Source of the DNA: an uncultured Clostridium sp.
GTDB taxonomy: Bacteria; Bacillota; Clostridia; TANB77; CAG-508
Length of the DNA: 31,923 nt
Direction: 5' to 3'
Assembly (NCBI GenBank): GCA_900555075.1
Contig: USJO01000014.1
Span: forward strand, 1 to 31,923
Every line of letters begins with the position of its first letter. Positions within the stretch are counted from its first letter, which is position 1. Both the position numbers and the translations under genes were made by a program. This document shows positions 15,418-24,598 of this stretch, one piece after another. The notes under the pieces are model-generated. The model was not told where the DNA came from. It saw nothing but the letters and a program-made list of their open reading frames with translations, and did not search any database.

Positions 15418-17052
15418 CTATTCCTGTATAATTTTATTGGCTGTGGTTTCCTTTTCCTCTTTCTTTGTCTCTTCTACTAGCTTTTCAAGCTCTGTTATTA
15501 GGCTTTGTAACTTTTCTATGTCTTGTCCTATTAATAGCCAGTCATTACTTTGGTTTGATTGTGTTAAGTTTTTATTTGCTTTTATTATTTCTTCTATTAA
15601 ATCATCTATGTTGTCTGTTTCGATTTTAATGCTTACTGCTTCTTGAGATAGTAGGTTATTTAATGCCTCTTCTATGTTATTTCCTATTGCTACTTTGTTT
15701 CCTGATGCTACTATTACCTTTTTTAATATTGGTGACATTTTGTTTTCATTTTGTAAAACCTGGAATATTGGTTCTACATATAGAAGGGTGTTATTTACTG
15801 GTATTACTATAATGTTCTTTTCTATTTTTGTTCCCGTAACTTCTATTGCTTTTAGTTCTACTGATATTTTTTCGTCTTGTTCTATTAGTGTGTCTAGTTG
15901 TAAGGTTCCAAGTATTGCTGAATCTTTGTTGAATTTATATATTTTAAGCTCCTTTTCCCCTTTTCCGTTATATGTTCCTACTAAGTAAGCATTTATATTC
16001 TGTTTTTCACTTATTGTGTATGGCAATACCAATCCTAACGTAGCTTTATCATTATTTACTGTTTTTACAATGGTATAATATGGTTCAATGTCTGTTCCTA
16101 CAAGTGTTGTGACTTTGCTGGTATTCTCTTTTGCTGTATCCCATACATCATCTGATCTGTATAGCACCTCTGGTTTAACTTGGTGATATTGTTTTAGTAT
16201 GTCTTTTTGAATATTGTATAAGTATTTTGGATATACAAAATGTTTTGATATATCTTCTGGTATTTTTTCGTTTAAATCTTCAAATAATTCAGGGTACATT
16301 TTCCAGTATGACATTATTATAGGGTCTGATTTGTCTGTTATATAGAATTTCATTGTCCCATTATAACTGTCTACTAGTACCTTTGCAGAGTTTCTTATGT
16401 AGTTTATCTTTTTTATCGTTCCATTGTCTTGCAAAAGGTTTGTAACTTGTGAATATGGATAACTGTTTGAGGTGGTATAGCAGTCTATTACCCATACTAG
16501 ACTACCACTATCTGTTATTATCATATATGGCTCTTCATCATATTCTAAATATGGCATAACCTTTTTTACTCTATCTAATATATTTCTCTTTATGATTATA
16601 TTGGTTTCTGAGTTTATGTCTTTAGAAAAGGCTAGCTTGATATTTTTCTCTTTTATTCCTAGAATTAGTCTATCAAAGAAGCCTAGTTTTATTCCTGCTT
16701 TTCCATCATATGTGTTATAATTATTGCTTGTGCTTGTTAATGGATAATCATATTCTTTGTCCTCATTTTGATTTATTGCAATTAGGTCATTTGTTTGTAA
16801 TCCAAAGTATATTCTTGGTTCACTTATTTTTACACTATTTTCACTGTTTTCGAAACTACTATTTATATAACTTAAAGCTCCTGAGTCTGATGTTCTTGAT
16901 GCTGATGTTATAATTGTTCCATATCCATGTGTGTATTCATAAGTTTTATTATTATACGTTCTTGTTTCATTACTTATAATCTCACGTGGGCTTATATATG
17001 CTAGTGTGTTCTCTCCATTTATGTTATATACTCCTATTCCGGGTTGAATCAA
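15418..17052 (-). pseudogene. UPF0182-family protein, C-terminal part (frameshifted gene)
   Basis: This frame gives 544 residues, counted from a TTG at 17052 that is not a credible start. It contains the extracytoplasmic part of UPF0182 proteins: INGENTLAYISPREI, EYTHGYGTIIT, SEPRIYFGLQTND, a central VWVIDCYTTSNSYPYSQ and NSAKVLVDSYNGTMKFYITD, then YPKYLYNIQKDILKQYHQV and YTIVKT, VLPYT motifs. It ends with an acidic coiled segment (KLVEETKKEEKETTANKI). It belongs with the frame at 17024-18175. Joining them by removing one base near 17024-17032 gives a 918-residue protein of normal family length (15418-18175). Confidence 0.85.
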
Positions 17053-18175
17053 AGGTATAATATCCCGAGCTTGTTTGGTATTCTTCTAAATGTGATAACA
17101 CTCTTTTTTTATTATATATATTTATATTATTTATTACATCCAAGTTTTGCTCTATATCTTGCCTAGTTACTGTTCCAGTGTTTAGCAATTCTTTTTCTTC
17201 TATATTAATGTCATATGCTTGTTTTGTAAAGCTAATATTTGTGCTTATATACTCTTTTTGTTTATCCAATTCATTTTGTTTTACATATAAAACATTTGTT
17301 AGTAATACTACTACAAATAGTACAACTAAATAAATTGGTACTTGTAATATAGTATAACAAGCTTTTCTGTATTCTGATTTTTTTGATTTTCTTAATGCTC
17401 TTATTGTACATATCATTATAAATACCGAAAATACTATATACCCCCATTTTTTTATTGTTACATCTGAAAAACCAGCTCCATAAAGTGGTGTTCCATCTCT
17501 TGTACTTGTGAATTTACCAAGTACTATGTCTTGTACCATTATAACAGCTAGCATAGCAATTGCAAGCATTATGAAGAATGCTATTGCCACAATTTGTTTT
17601 ATAAAAGTATTCTTTTTTAATGTTTCAATATTTATTCCTTGTCTAAAGAATTTGTGAAAACATATCAAATAGTAAGTTGTTATATATATACACATTACAG
17701 CCATCACTATTATAAAGCTATAAAGAATAGTTTCTATAAATGGCTTTTGGAATACATAATATGCAATGTCTAACCCGAAAACTGGTTCAGTTTCAATAAA
17801 AAGTGTGCTATTGAATGCAAGTATTGCTTCTTCTGTAATTACACTTGAGAAAATTAATCCTGCTATTGTTGCAAAAGCTAGAGATATTGATTTATTAGGA
17901 AGTTTTGGCATTTCTTTATTATCTTCAACAAAAAATTTTTTTAATCCTCTTTTTATTAATAATGTTGTAAAATATGTTAATAAATATATTACTGCAAAGC
18001 TGATTGCAAATACATATATCCTCTGTGTTAAATTGTGTCTGAATATTTTAACGTATTTTTCGCCTATTCCAAGTATTTGTAAATATTCACCTCTTACGTT
18101 TATATAGCTATATATTGCAAATATTAGTATAAATAAGTTTACAAATATTACTCTTTTTCTTATCTTTGTTTTCAT
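17024..18175 (-). pseudogene. UPF0182-family membrane protein, N-terminal part (frameshifted gene)
   Basis: This frame gives 383 residues from ATG 18175, behind a strong TTAGGAGG. About seven membrane helices occupy residues 8-315, a typical UPF0182 N-terminal half. The frame reads RVLSHLEEYQTSSGYYTFDS then TRNRSI and stops at 17024. In the +1 frame the text continues YNINGENTLAYISPREI, matching the family's YY-F-DVD-DRY-IDG-R-VM-S-REL layout. The break therefore looks like one extra base at about AGT ATA TAA. UPF0182 proteins are large membrane proteins of unknown function. The gene lies 31 bases after ftsY. Confidence 0.85.
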
Positions 18176-18206
18176 TTCAACCTCCTAATCTTATGTCTTG
18201 TTATAT

Positions 18207-19115
18207 TTAATCAATTATTGCATCTACAAAATCTTTAGAATTAAAAACCTCCATATCGTCAATTTTTTCTCCAACACCTACAAATTTAACTGGTATAGAG
18301 TTTTCATTCACTATTCCAATTACAACTCCACCTTTTGCAGTTCCATCTAATTTTGTAAGTATTAATCCTGTTATTGGAACAACCTCTTTAAAGGCTTTTA
18401 CTTGCACAATTGCGTTTTGTCCAGTTGTGCTATCTATTACCATTAAGGTTTCTTTAGCTGCATCTGGTAATTCTTTTTCTATTACTTTTCCTATTTTTAA
18501 AAGCTCGTCCATTAAATATTTTTTTGTATGAAGTCTTCCTGCTGTATCGCATATTAATACATCTGCATTTTTTTCTTTAGTTATTTTTATTGCATCATAC
18601 ACCACTGATGCTGGATCTGAGCCTTCTTGTCTTTTAACTATATCTACTCCTGCTCTATTTGCCCAAATTTCAAGTTGTTCAACAGCTGCAGCTCTAAAGG
18701 TATCTGCAGCTGCTACAACTACCTTTTTACCTTGTTTTTTTAGATTATTAGCAATTTTACCAATTGATGTGGTTTTACCAACTCCATTTACTCCAACTAC
18801 TAAAATAACAACTGGGGTTGTTTTTAATTCTAGTCCATTTGGTACTTTATTTAATATTGCCTGCATTTCCTCTTTTAGTGCTGTTTTCACACCTTCTTCA
18901 TCTGAAATTTTTTCTAATTTAATTCTATCTCTTAATTTTGAAATAATTTCAGTAGATGTTTCCACACCTATATCAGACATTATTAATATTTCCTCTAATT
19001 CTTCTAATAACTCTTCATCTACTTTTCTAAAATTGCTAAATACGCTATTGACCTTATTACTTAAGGAATCACGTGTTTTCCCTAAACCTGATTTTAATTT
19101 ATCAAAAAAACCCAT
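18207..19115 (-). CDS. ftsY: Signal recognition particle receptor FtsY
   Basis: This is a 302-residue SRP GTPase (NG domains only, with a short acidic/basic N-terminus instead of a long A domain, as in many Bacillota). Motifs: GVNGVGKTT at 108-116 (G1), AAADTFRAAAVEQLEIWA at 135-152 (G2 and insertion box), GSDPASVVYDAI, LICDTAGRLHTKKYLMDEL (G3), ILTKLDGTAKGG (G4), and PVKFVGVGEKIDDMEVF (G5 area). It docks ribosome-SRP complexes at the membrane. The ribosome site is GAGGT seven bases before ATG 19115. Upstream is the structured repeat, which occupies nearly the whole gap to prkC. No separate promoter was identified. Confidence 0.96.
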   Translation of the reverse strand: MGFFDKLKSGLGKTRDSLSNKVNSVFSNFRKVDEELLEELEEILIMSDIGVETSTEIISKLRDRIKLEKISDEEGVKTALKEEMQAILNKVPNGLELKTTPVVILVVGVNGVGKTTSIGKIANNLKKQGKKVVVAAADTFRAAAVEQLEIWANRAGVDIVKRQEGSDPASVVYDAIKITKEKNADVLICDTAGRLHTKKYLMDELLKIGKVIEKELPDAAKETLMVIDSTTGQNAIVQVKAFKEVVPITGLILTKLDGTAKGGVVIGIVNENSIPVKFVGVGEKIDDMEVFNSKDFVDAIID

Positions 19116-19162
19116 TGTTGTACCTCACATTATTTTATATTTTTATTTTTCAACAACACATA

Positions 19163-19310
19163 GCCCAACACAGGAGTTTAATATGTTATTTTGAAAGAAA
19201 ATAATCGAAAAGCCTTGGCGGATGCACGATATACGCCCCCTCTCGTGACCCGCGTAGCCATTTCGATTTTTTCTTTTTAAAAAACATATATAATTCCGAC
19301 AAGATTGGGC
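19163..19310. repeat. Structured repeat, copy 2
   Basis: The ends are GCCCAACACAGGAG (19163-19176) and TTCCGACAAGATTGGGC (19294-19310), against GCCCAACGCAGGAG and CTCCGACAAGATTGGGC in copy 1. A stem of roughly 35 pairs (from GGAGTTTAATATGTT to ATCGAAA, with its complement 19261-19297) differs in sequence from copy 1 but still pairs. A GC-rich apical hairpin (about 19210-19259) contains TGGC/GCCA, CACGA/TCGTG. It fills the prkC-ftsY gap. A 60-codon minus frame (19143-19325) here is spurious. Confidence 0.82.
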
Positions 19311-19327
19311 GATTTTCTTCCTCAAAT

Positions 19328-21304
19328 CTAAGGGATATTTATTGTTGTTGTCGTGTCTAAATTCATTGATTTTGTTGCCTTTGTACTTCCATCAATAATT
19401 ACTTTTACTGTAACTGTTCCTGTACTGTCAAATCCTACTGAAAAGTTTTCTAAATCTTGACTCACATCCTTTGATTCTACTTGTTCTCCATCTACTGTTA
19501 CAACTAAATGTACTTTGTTTGGTGTTACCAAAACCTCTTCATATTTTGGATTTCCTTCATCATCAAGACCTTTTTGTACCTTTTCATATTTTGCTGTATA
19601 CCCTGTAAGTGCTGCTACATTTATATTTAATACTCCATGTTTTATTTCCTGAAACTCATTTATTGTTATTGTTATTTCTGAGTTTTTATTTACCATACTT
19701 TTTGCAGATATACTTTGACCTACTACTCCTATTCCCTTACTTGAATCTTTTACTTTGTCTGTTCTTACCCATTTTAATTTTGCTTCAGCTATGGCTGCTT
19801 TTGCTTGTTCCTCTGATTTTCCTGATAAATCTGGAACTTCTACTTGTTCTATTCCTAAACTTGCTTTAACCTTTATTTTGCTTCCTGCTAAAACTTCTTC
19901 TCCTTCTTGTTTGTCTTGCTCTATTATAATACCTGCTTCTATTTCGTCATTGTATTCTTCCTCTAATTCCATTTCTAGCCCTAATTCTTTTAGTTCTTTT
20001 CTAACTTCATCTTTATGTTTGCCAATTAATTTAGTAACCTTTACCAATTCTTGACCTTTACTTACTACTACATTTATTGTGCTACCTTCTTTTACTGTAA
20101 AGTTTGGTTGATATTTTGGGTCTTGTAATATTATTTTGCCTGCCTCAATTTCTACATCATATTTTTCTTCTAAAACGTTTATTTTAAGTTTTGCTTCTGT
20201 TGCCTTAGCTTTTGCCTCCTCAACTGTTAAATTTGAAAAATCTGGTAATAATACTTCTTTTGGATTTCCAGCATTTAAAGCTAATAATGTTATTCCAATA
20301 CTTGCAAAAAATACCACTAAAAATATTACTACTATCAATGCAATTTTAACAGCTTTATGTTCTTCTAGATATTTTTTAAATTTTGCAAATTTTCCTTCTT
20401 TTTTCTTGTTTGCTCTATTAGATTGTTCTGTTACTTTTTGTTCTCTATCATATTCTAAAACTCTTGATACTCCTGCTTCTGGGTTTTTTATTATTCTATC
20501 TAAGTCCTGTATCATCTCTGTTGCTGTGTTGTATCTCATACTTGGTTCTTTCTCCATTGACTTCATAATTAGGTCATTTAAACTTTGTGGAATTGCTGGA
20601 TTTAACACTATTGGTGGCACAGGTTTTTCTTGCATATGCTTTAGAGCTACTGATACTGGTGTATCAGCATCAAATGGCACCTTTCCTGTTACCATTTCAT
20701 ATAGTACTACTCCTAATGAATATAAATCAGATTTTGCATCTGTGTATCCACCACGTGCGTGTTCTGGTGAAAAGTAATGTACTGATCCAATTGTTGTTCC
20801 AAATGCTGTTATTGTTGAGTTTGATACTGCTTTAGCAATACCAAAGTCTGTTACTTTTGCTGTTCCATCTTCTGTTATTATTATGTTGTGTGGTTTTATG
20901 TCTCTATGGATTATATTGTTTCTATGAGCTATTTCTAGTGCTTGTGCTATTTGTTTTGCTATTTTTACAGACCATTTCCAGCCCATTCTTCCATCTTCAA
21001 CTATAATTTCTTTTAATGTCTTTCCTTTTATTAATTCCATTACTATATAATATAGGTTGCCTTCTTTGCCAACATCATAAACTGATACAATATTAGGATG
21101 TGTAAGGCTTGCTGCTGATTCTGCTTCTGTATTAAATCTTTTTATAAATTCATTATCTGTTGTATATTCTTCTCTTAGTACTTTTACGGCAACAAATCTC
21201 TTTAATACTAGGTCCTTTGCCCTATATACTGTTGCCATTCCTCCGCTTCCTATTTTTTCTATAATTTCATATCTACTTCCAAGTAATTTTCCTTCTAAAT
21301 TCAT
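19328..21304 (-). CDS. prkC: PASTA-domain Ser/Thr protein kinase PrkC
   Basis: This 658-residue transmembrane kinase senses muropeptides/lipid II. The Hanks kinase domain (about 10-270) has GSGGMATVY at 19-27, Lys41 in AVKVL, HRDIKPHN at 133-140, DFG 153-155, an activation loop with TTIGSVHYFSPEHARGG, and DLYSLGVVLYEM. A basic juxtamembrane part leads to a helix at about 320-343. Three PASTA repeats follow (about 350-555), starting VLLPDFSNLT, LVKVTKLIGK and QVEVPDLSGK. About 100 further beta-type residues lie beyond the last PASTA, an extra extracellular domain. The partner phosphatase gene prpC is 32 bases upstream. In many Bacillota rsgA would follow; here the structured repeat does. Confidence 0.95.
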   Translation of the reverse strand: MNLEGKLLGSRYEIIEKIGSGGMATVYRAKDLVLKRFVAVKVLREEYTTDNEFIKRFNTEAESAASLTHPNIVSVYDVGKEGNLYYIVMELIKGKTLKEIIVEDGRMGWKWSVKIAKQIAQALEIAHRNNIIHRDIKPHNIIITEDGTAKVTDFGIAKAVSNSTITAFGTTIGSVHYFSPEHARGGYTDAKSDLYSLGVVLYEMVTGKVPFDADTPVSVALKHMQEKPVPPIVLNPAIPQSLNDLIMKSMEKEPSMRYNTATEMIQDLDRIIKNPEAGVSRVLEYDREQKVTEQSNRANKKKEGKFAKFKKYLEEHKAVKIALIVVIFLVVFFASIGITLLALNAGNPKEVLLPDFSNLTVEEAKAKATEAKLKINVLEEKYDVEIEAGKIILQDPKYQPNFTVKEGSTINVVVSKGQELVKVTKLIGKHKDEVRKELKELGLEMELEEEYNDEIEAGIIIEQDKQEGEEVLAGSKIKVKASLGIEQVEVPDLSGKSEEQAKAAIAEAKLKWVRTDKVKDSSKGIGVVGQSISAKSMVNKNSEITITINEFQEIKHGVLNINVAALTGYTAKYEKVQKGLDDEGNPKYEEVLVTPNKVHLVVTVDGEQVESKDVSQDLENFSVGFDSTGTVTVKVIIDGSTKATKSMNLDTTTTINIP

Positions 21305-21336
21305 TTTTTCACATTCCTTTCACGAAAAATAATTGT

Positions 21337-21528
21337 TTAATTGTTTTCAATTATTATAACTGTAATGTTGTCATATCCTCCTAGTTCTTTTGCTTTTTTT
21401 ATTAAATTTTGAGAAGCATTTTTAATGTTTTCTGTTACTATATTATATATTTCCTGTTCTGCTATCATATTTGTTAAACCATCTGAACATATTAAAATTA
21501 TATCATTGGGATTGAACCCTTTTACCAT
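21337..21528 (-). pseudogene. prpC: PP2C phosphatase PrpC, C-terminal part (frameshifted gene)
   Basis: This frame supplies the end of the phosphatase: VKGFNPNDIILICSDGLTNM with the metal-binding SDG, then GGYDNITVIIIENN, the conserved GGxDNITV end of PP2C enzymes. Reading back in the same frame gives GCEENIEPDV, which joins the N-terminal part (MKAI) at 21559. The ATG at 21528 is internal and has no ribosome site. Confidence 0.85.
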
Positions 21529-21550
21529 AACATCTGGCTCTATATTTTCT

Positions 21551-22072
21551 TCACATCCGAATAGCTTTCATAAGCATATTTTTCTTTGGATGTGTTAAAG
21601 CTTCTTCTTTTGTTATTGTTCCATCTTTTACCAGTTTTTGAACATAACTATGGTCAGTTGTTATTTTTCTCATAATTCCTTGTCTTATCCTGTAAATCCT
21701 GCTATCCCCAATATGCCCAATATATGCTCTGTTATTATATATTAAACATATCTCTAATGTAGTACCCATTTGTTCTAAATCCTCTTCTTGTCTCGATTTT
21801 TCATATACTACATTATTAGCTTCTTTCATTGCTTCCTTTATTAATTCTAATATTTCTTCTTTTACATATACTTTATCACTTTTAAAATTCTTTTTTATAT
21901 ATTTTGCTGCACTTATACAAGCCAAACGGCTTGCAACCTCACCTCCTGTGTATCCTCCCATTCCATCTGCTAAAATACACAATTTGTAGTTGTCGTCTTC
22001 CTCTGATATGTAGTAGGCATCTTGATTCATTTTTCGTACAACTCCTATATCTGTATCAGCATATATTTTCAT
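21551..22072 (-). pseudogene. prpC: PP2C-family protein phosphatase PrpC, N-terminal part (frameshifted gene)
   Basis: This frame gives 173 residues from ATG 22072. PP2C motifs: DTDIGVVRKMNQDAYY, ILADGMGGYTGGEVASR, MGTTLEICLI, GHIGDSRIYRI and TTDHSYVQ. The frame ends HPKKNMLMKAI-RM at a TGA. Deleting one C (plus G at 21559) gives MKAIGCEENIEPDV and continues to the stop at 21337, a 244-residue enzyme of normal size. PrpC reverses PrkC phosphorylation. The ATG overlaps the rlmN stop (ATGA), so translation is coupled; AGAGGTGA is the ribosome site. Whether the break is real or a sequencing error cannot be told here. Confidence 0.88.
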
Positions 22073-23101
22073 TTACTCACCTCTTTTTTTCGTAGTTGCC
22101 CACAAGCAGCATCTATATCTGAACCTAATTCTCTACGTATTGTTGCTACTATTCCATATTTGTTTAAATAATCCCTAAATTTTATTATGTTTTCTTTTGT
22201 GCTTTTGGTAAATTTTCCATCTTCTATTTTATTTATTGGTATTAGATTTACATGGCAGAGCATTCCTTTTAGTAATTTTACTAAATCTTGTGCATCTTGA
22301 AGATTATCATTATTATCCTTTGCTAATGCATATTCAAATGAAATTCTTCTATTTGTTTTTTCTATGTAATATTTGCACGCTTTAATTAGTTCTTGAATAT
22401 TATATAAGTTATTTACTGGCATCATACTGCTTCTTTTTTCGTTTGAGCTACTGTGAAGCGATATTGATAATGTGCATTGTATGTTTTCATCTGCTAATTT
22501 ATATATGTTCGGAACTAGTCCACTTGTTGATATGCTTATATGTCTTGCCCCCATATTTATTCCTTTAGGATGATTTAATATTTTTATTGCTTTCATTACA
22601 TTATCATAATTGTCTAGTGGTTCTCCTATCCCCATAAACACTAGATTAGAAATATGTGTTTTTTCATCTCTTTCAACTGCTAATAACTGTTCTACAATTT
22701 CTCCCGCTTCTAGGTTTCGTGCAAACTTTACCCCTGTTGAGGCACAAAACTTACATCCCATTTTACATCCCACTTGTGATGAAACACATATTGTCTTTCC
22801 ATATTTGTATTCCATCAAAACGGATTCTATTGCGTTATTATCTAAAATATCAAATAAATATTTTTTTGTTCCATCTTTTGATTCTTGTTTTCTAATTATT
22901 TTAAAAATATGTAAATCAAAGTTCTGTTTTAGCTTTTCTCTTAGGGCTTCTGATAGATTAGTCATTTCATCAAAACTTGTAACATTCTCTTTATATATCC
23001 AATGAAAAATTTGCTCTGCTCTGTATTTCTTTTCTCCGTAAGATTTCAAGTTTTGCTTTTAGTTCATCTAAGTCATAGTTTTTTATATTCTCTTTAAACA
23101 T
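22069..23101 (-). pseudogene. rlmN: 23S rRNA/tRNA (adenine-C2)-methyltransferase RlmN, with one-base frameshift near the N-terminus
   Basis: This radical-SAM enzyme methylates A2503 of 23S rRNA and A37 of some tRNAs. From ATG 23101 the first frame reads MFKENIKNYDLDELKAKLE, matching RlmN N-termini. It then breaks at GAAATC (23044-23049). Removing one A continues SYGEKKYRAEQIFHWIYKEN in the frame that runs to 22069. The restored protein is 343 residues, the normal length. Radical-SAM motif CKMGCKFCAST, GIGEPLDNYDNV, LSISLHSSSNEKR, and the resolving cysteine in DIDAACGQLR are all present. The remaining long frame (22069-23049) would have to start at a TTG without a ribosome site. First gene of the prpC-prkC cluster, behind a terminator that follows pilC. 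Confidence 0.88.
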
Positions 23102-23179
23102 AAATTTCCTTCTAATATTTAAAATTATACGGATATATTGTATCATATAACTAAAATTTATACAAGCAAAACATAAAAA

Positions 23180-23206
23180 AAATCCACCTTCTTTTTAAGT
23201 GGATTT
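23180..23206. terminator. Terminator between pilC and rlmN
   Basis: AAATCCAC and GTGGATTT form a perfect 8-bp stem with an 11-base loop. A-rich and T-rich flanks extend it and give a U-run in either direction. It ends the pilus operon on the minus strand. Confidence 0.88.
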
Positions 23207-23224
23207 TTTATTATTATTTACTTT

Positions 23225-24571
23225 TTAGGTATATCCCTCTAGCATCCAGCCTCCCATATACACTTGTATCATTGGTACTAGTACTACTACTACCACGAAT
23301 ATTAAAACAATTCCTACAAATACTTGTACTACTTGTGGTAATATTTTTATTATTTTTTGTATTATGTTATCAATATCTATTTGCATATAATCATTTAGTT
23401 TTTCCATCATTTCTGTTAGGTCTGTTTGCATTCCTATTTTAAGCATCTCTGTTATCATTGGAGTTGATAGTCCTGATTTCTCAAATGGTTCAATCCAACT
23501 TTGTCCTACTATTATATTGTTTATTGCTGATTCTATTAGTGATAACATAACTAAGTTGTTTGATATGTTTCTACTTGTTTCTAAGGCTTCTTGTATTCTT
23601 AGTCCATTCTTTAGGTTTAGTAATATTGATTGTACTAATCTTGAAAAATCTATTGCATATATCAACTTTCCAAATATTGGCATTTTATATTTGAAATAAT
23701 GAAAATTGTATCTGCCTTTTGGTGTCTTTATGTACGCTATTACAGCTACAACTATTCCTCCTAATATCATAACAGGTATATACCATATTTTGACTATCCA
23801 GTTTAGAAAGTTTGAAAACGCAAGGGTTAAAGGTGGTAATTTTGCTGTTGAGCCGAAACTATCGAATACGCCTTGTATCATTGGTACAGATATAATTGTA
23901 CCAATAACTGCTAATAACATTAATGCTACGAATTGTACTAAATTTGGTATTAATATTTCTTTTAGTTTTTTATTCATGGCTGCTGTATTTTCTAGATATT
24001 TTACAGCTTGTTCTAATGCATTTGTAAGAGAGCCTGATAATTCTCCAACTTTAATCATATTTATATATATTGGTGGAAATACTGAACCATAATATTCCAT
24101 TGTTGTATACATATTTTCTCCTGCTTCTACTCCTAGCAAAATATCTTCAACAATGGCTCTTAAGGTAGGATTCTCTATTGTTTCCATAACAGTTGATAAT
24201 GCATGAATATTATTGAAATTTGCTTTTTTGAGCAAGTAGAAGTTTTGTGTAAATACTAGTATGTCTCTTTTTTTAATTGCTTGATGTCGTTGCAATGATT
24301 CATTCATTCTTTTATACCAACTTTGTTTTTTGTTAATGTTTTTCTCTATTTGTTCTGCTCTTACTTGTTTTAAAACGCTATGACTAGTTTCAATATTTCT
24401 TTTTTGTTTCTTTATTTTTTTGTCTGATCTTACATGTAAGGGTTCTACAAAGATTGGAAGCATATCATTGCTTTTTAGTTTTTTTAACAATAAATATCTA
24501 CTAGCTGCATCTACTTTATATTCAACAATATCGCCTGCTTTTGTCACTGCTTTGTATTTGTATAAAGGCAT
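23225..24571 (-). CDS. pilC: Type IV pilus inner-membrane platform protein PilC
   Basis: This 448-residue GspF-family protein starts MPLYKYKAVTKAGDIVEYKV, the usual short N-terminal domain. A basic linker follows, then two T2SSF domains each ending in membrane helices. The first contains NFYLLKKANFNNIHALSTVM and VGELSGSLTNALEQAVKYLE, the second FSRLVQSILLNLKNGLRIQE and KIGMQTDLTEMMEKLNDYMQ. The C-terminus is a helix (VQVFVGIVLIFVVVVVLVPM). PilC couples the PilB/PilT motors to pilin polymerisation. Its start is 27 bases after the pilT stop. It is the last gene of the operon. Confidence 0.93.
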   Translation of the reverse strand: MPLYKYKAVTKAGDIVEYKVDAASRYLLLKKLKSNDMLPIFVEPLHVRSDKKIKKQKRNIETSHSVLKQVRAEQIEKNINKKQSWYKRMNESLQRHQAIKKRDILVFTQNFYLLKKANFNNIHALSTVMETIENPTLRAIVEDILLGVEAGENMYTTMEYYGSVFPPIYINMIKVGELSGSLTNALEQAVKYLENTAAMNKKLKEILIPNLVQFVALMLLAVIGTIISVPMIQGVFDSFGSTAKLPPLTLAFSNFLNWIVKIWYIPVMILGGIVVAVIAYIKTPKGRYNFHYFKYKMPIFGKLIYAIDFSRLVQSILLNLKNGLRIQEALETSRNISNNLVMLSLIESAINNIIVGQSWIEPFEKSGLSTPMITEMLKIGMQTDLTEMMEKLNDYMQIDIDNIIQKIIKILPQVVQVFVGIVLIFVVVVVLVPMIQVYMGGWMLEGYT

Positions 24572-24598
24572 ATGTTTACCTCCATTCTATATGCTTTA

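Noticed and set aside
15035..15646. 203-codon plus frame opposite DUF5665 and UPF0182
   Set aside because: Antisense shadow of two recognised genes; Ser/Phe/Leu-rich as expected from AT-rich antisense, no ribosome site.
19143..19325. 60-codon minus frame between prkC and ftsY
   Set aside because: Lies wholly within the structured repeat and follows its stems; no ribosome site.
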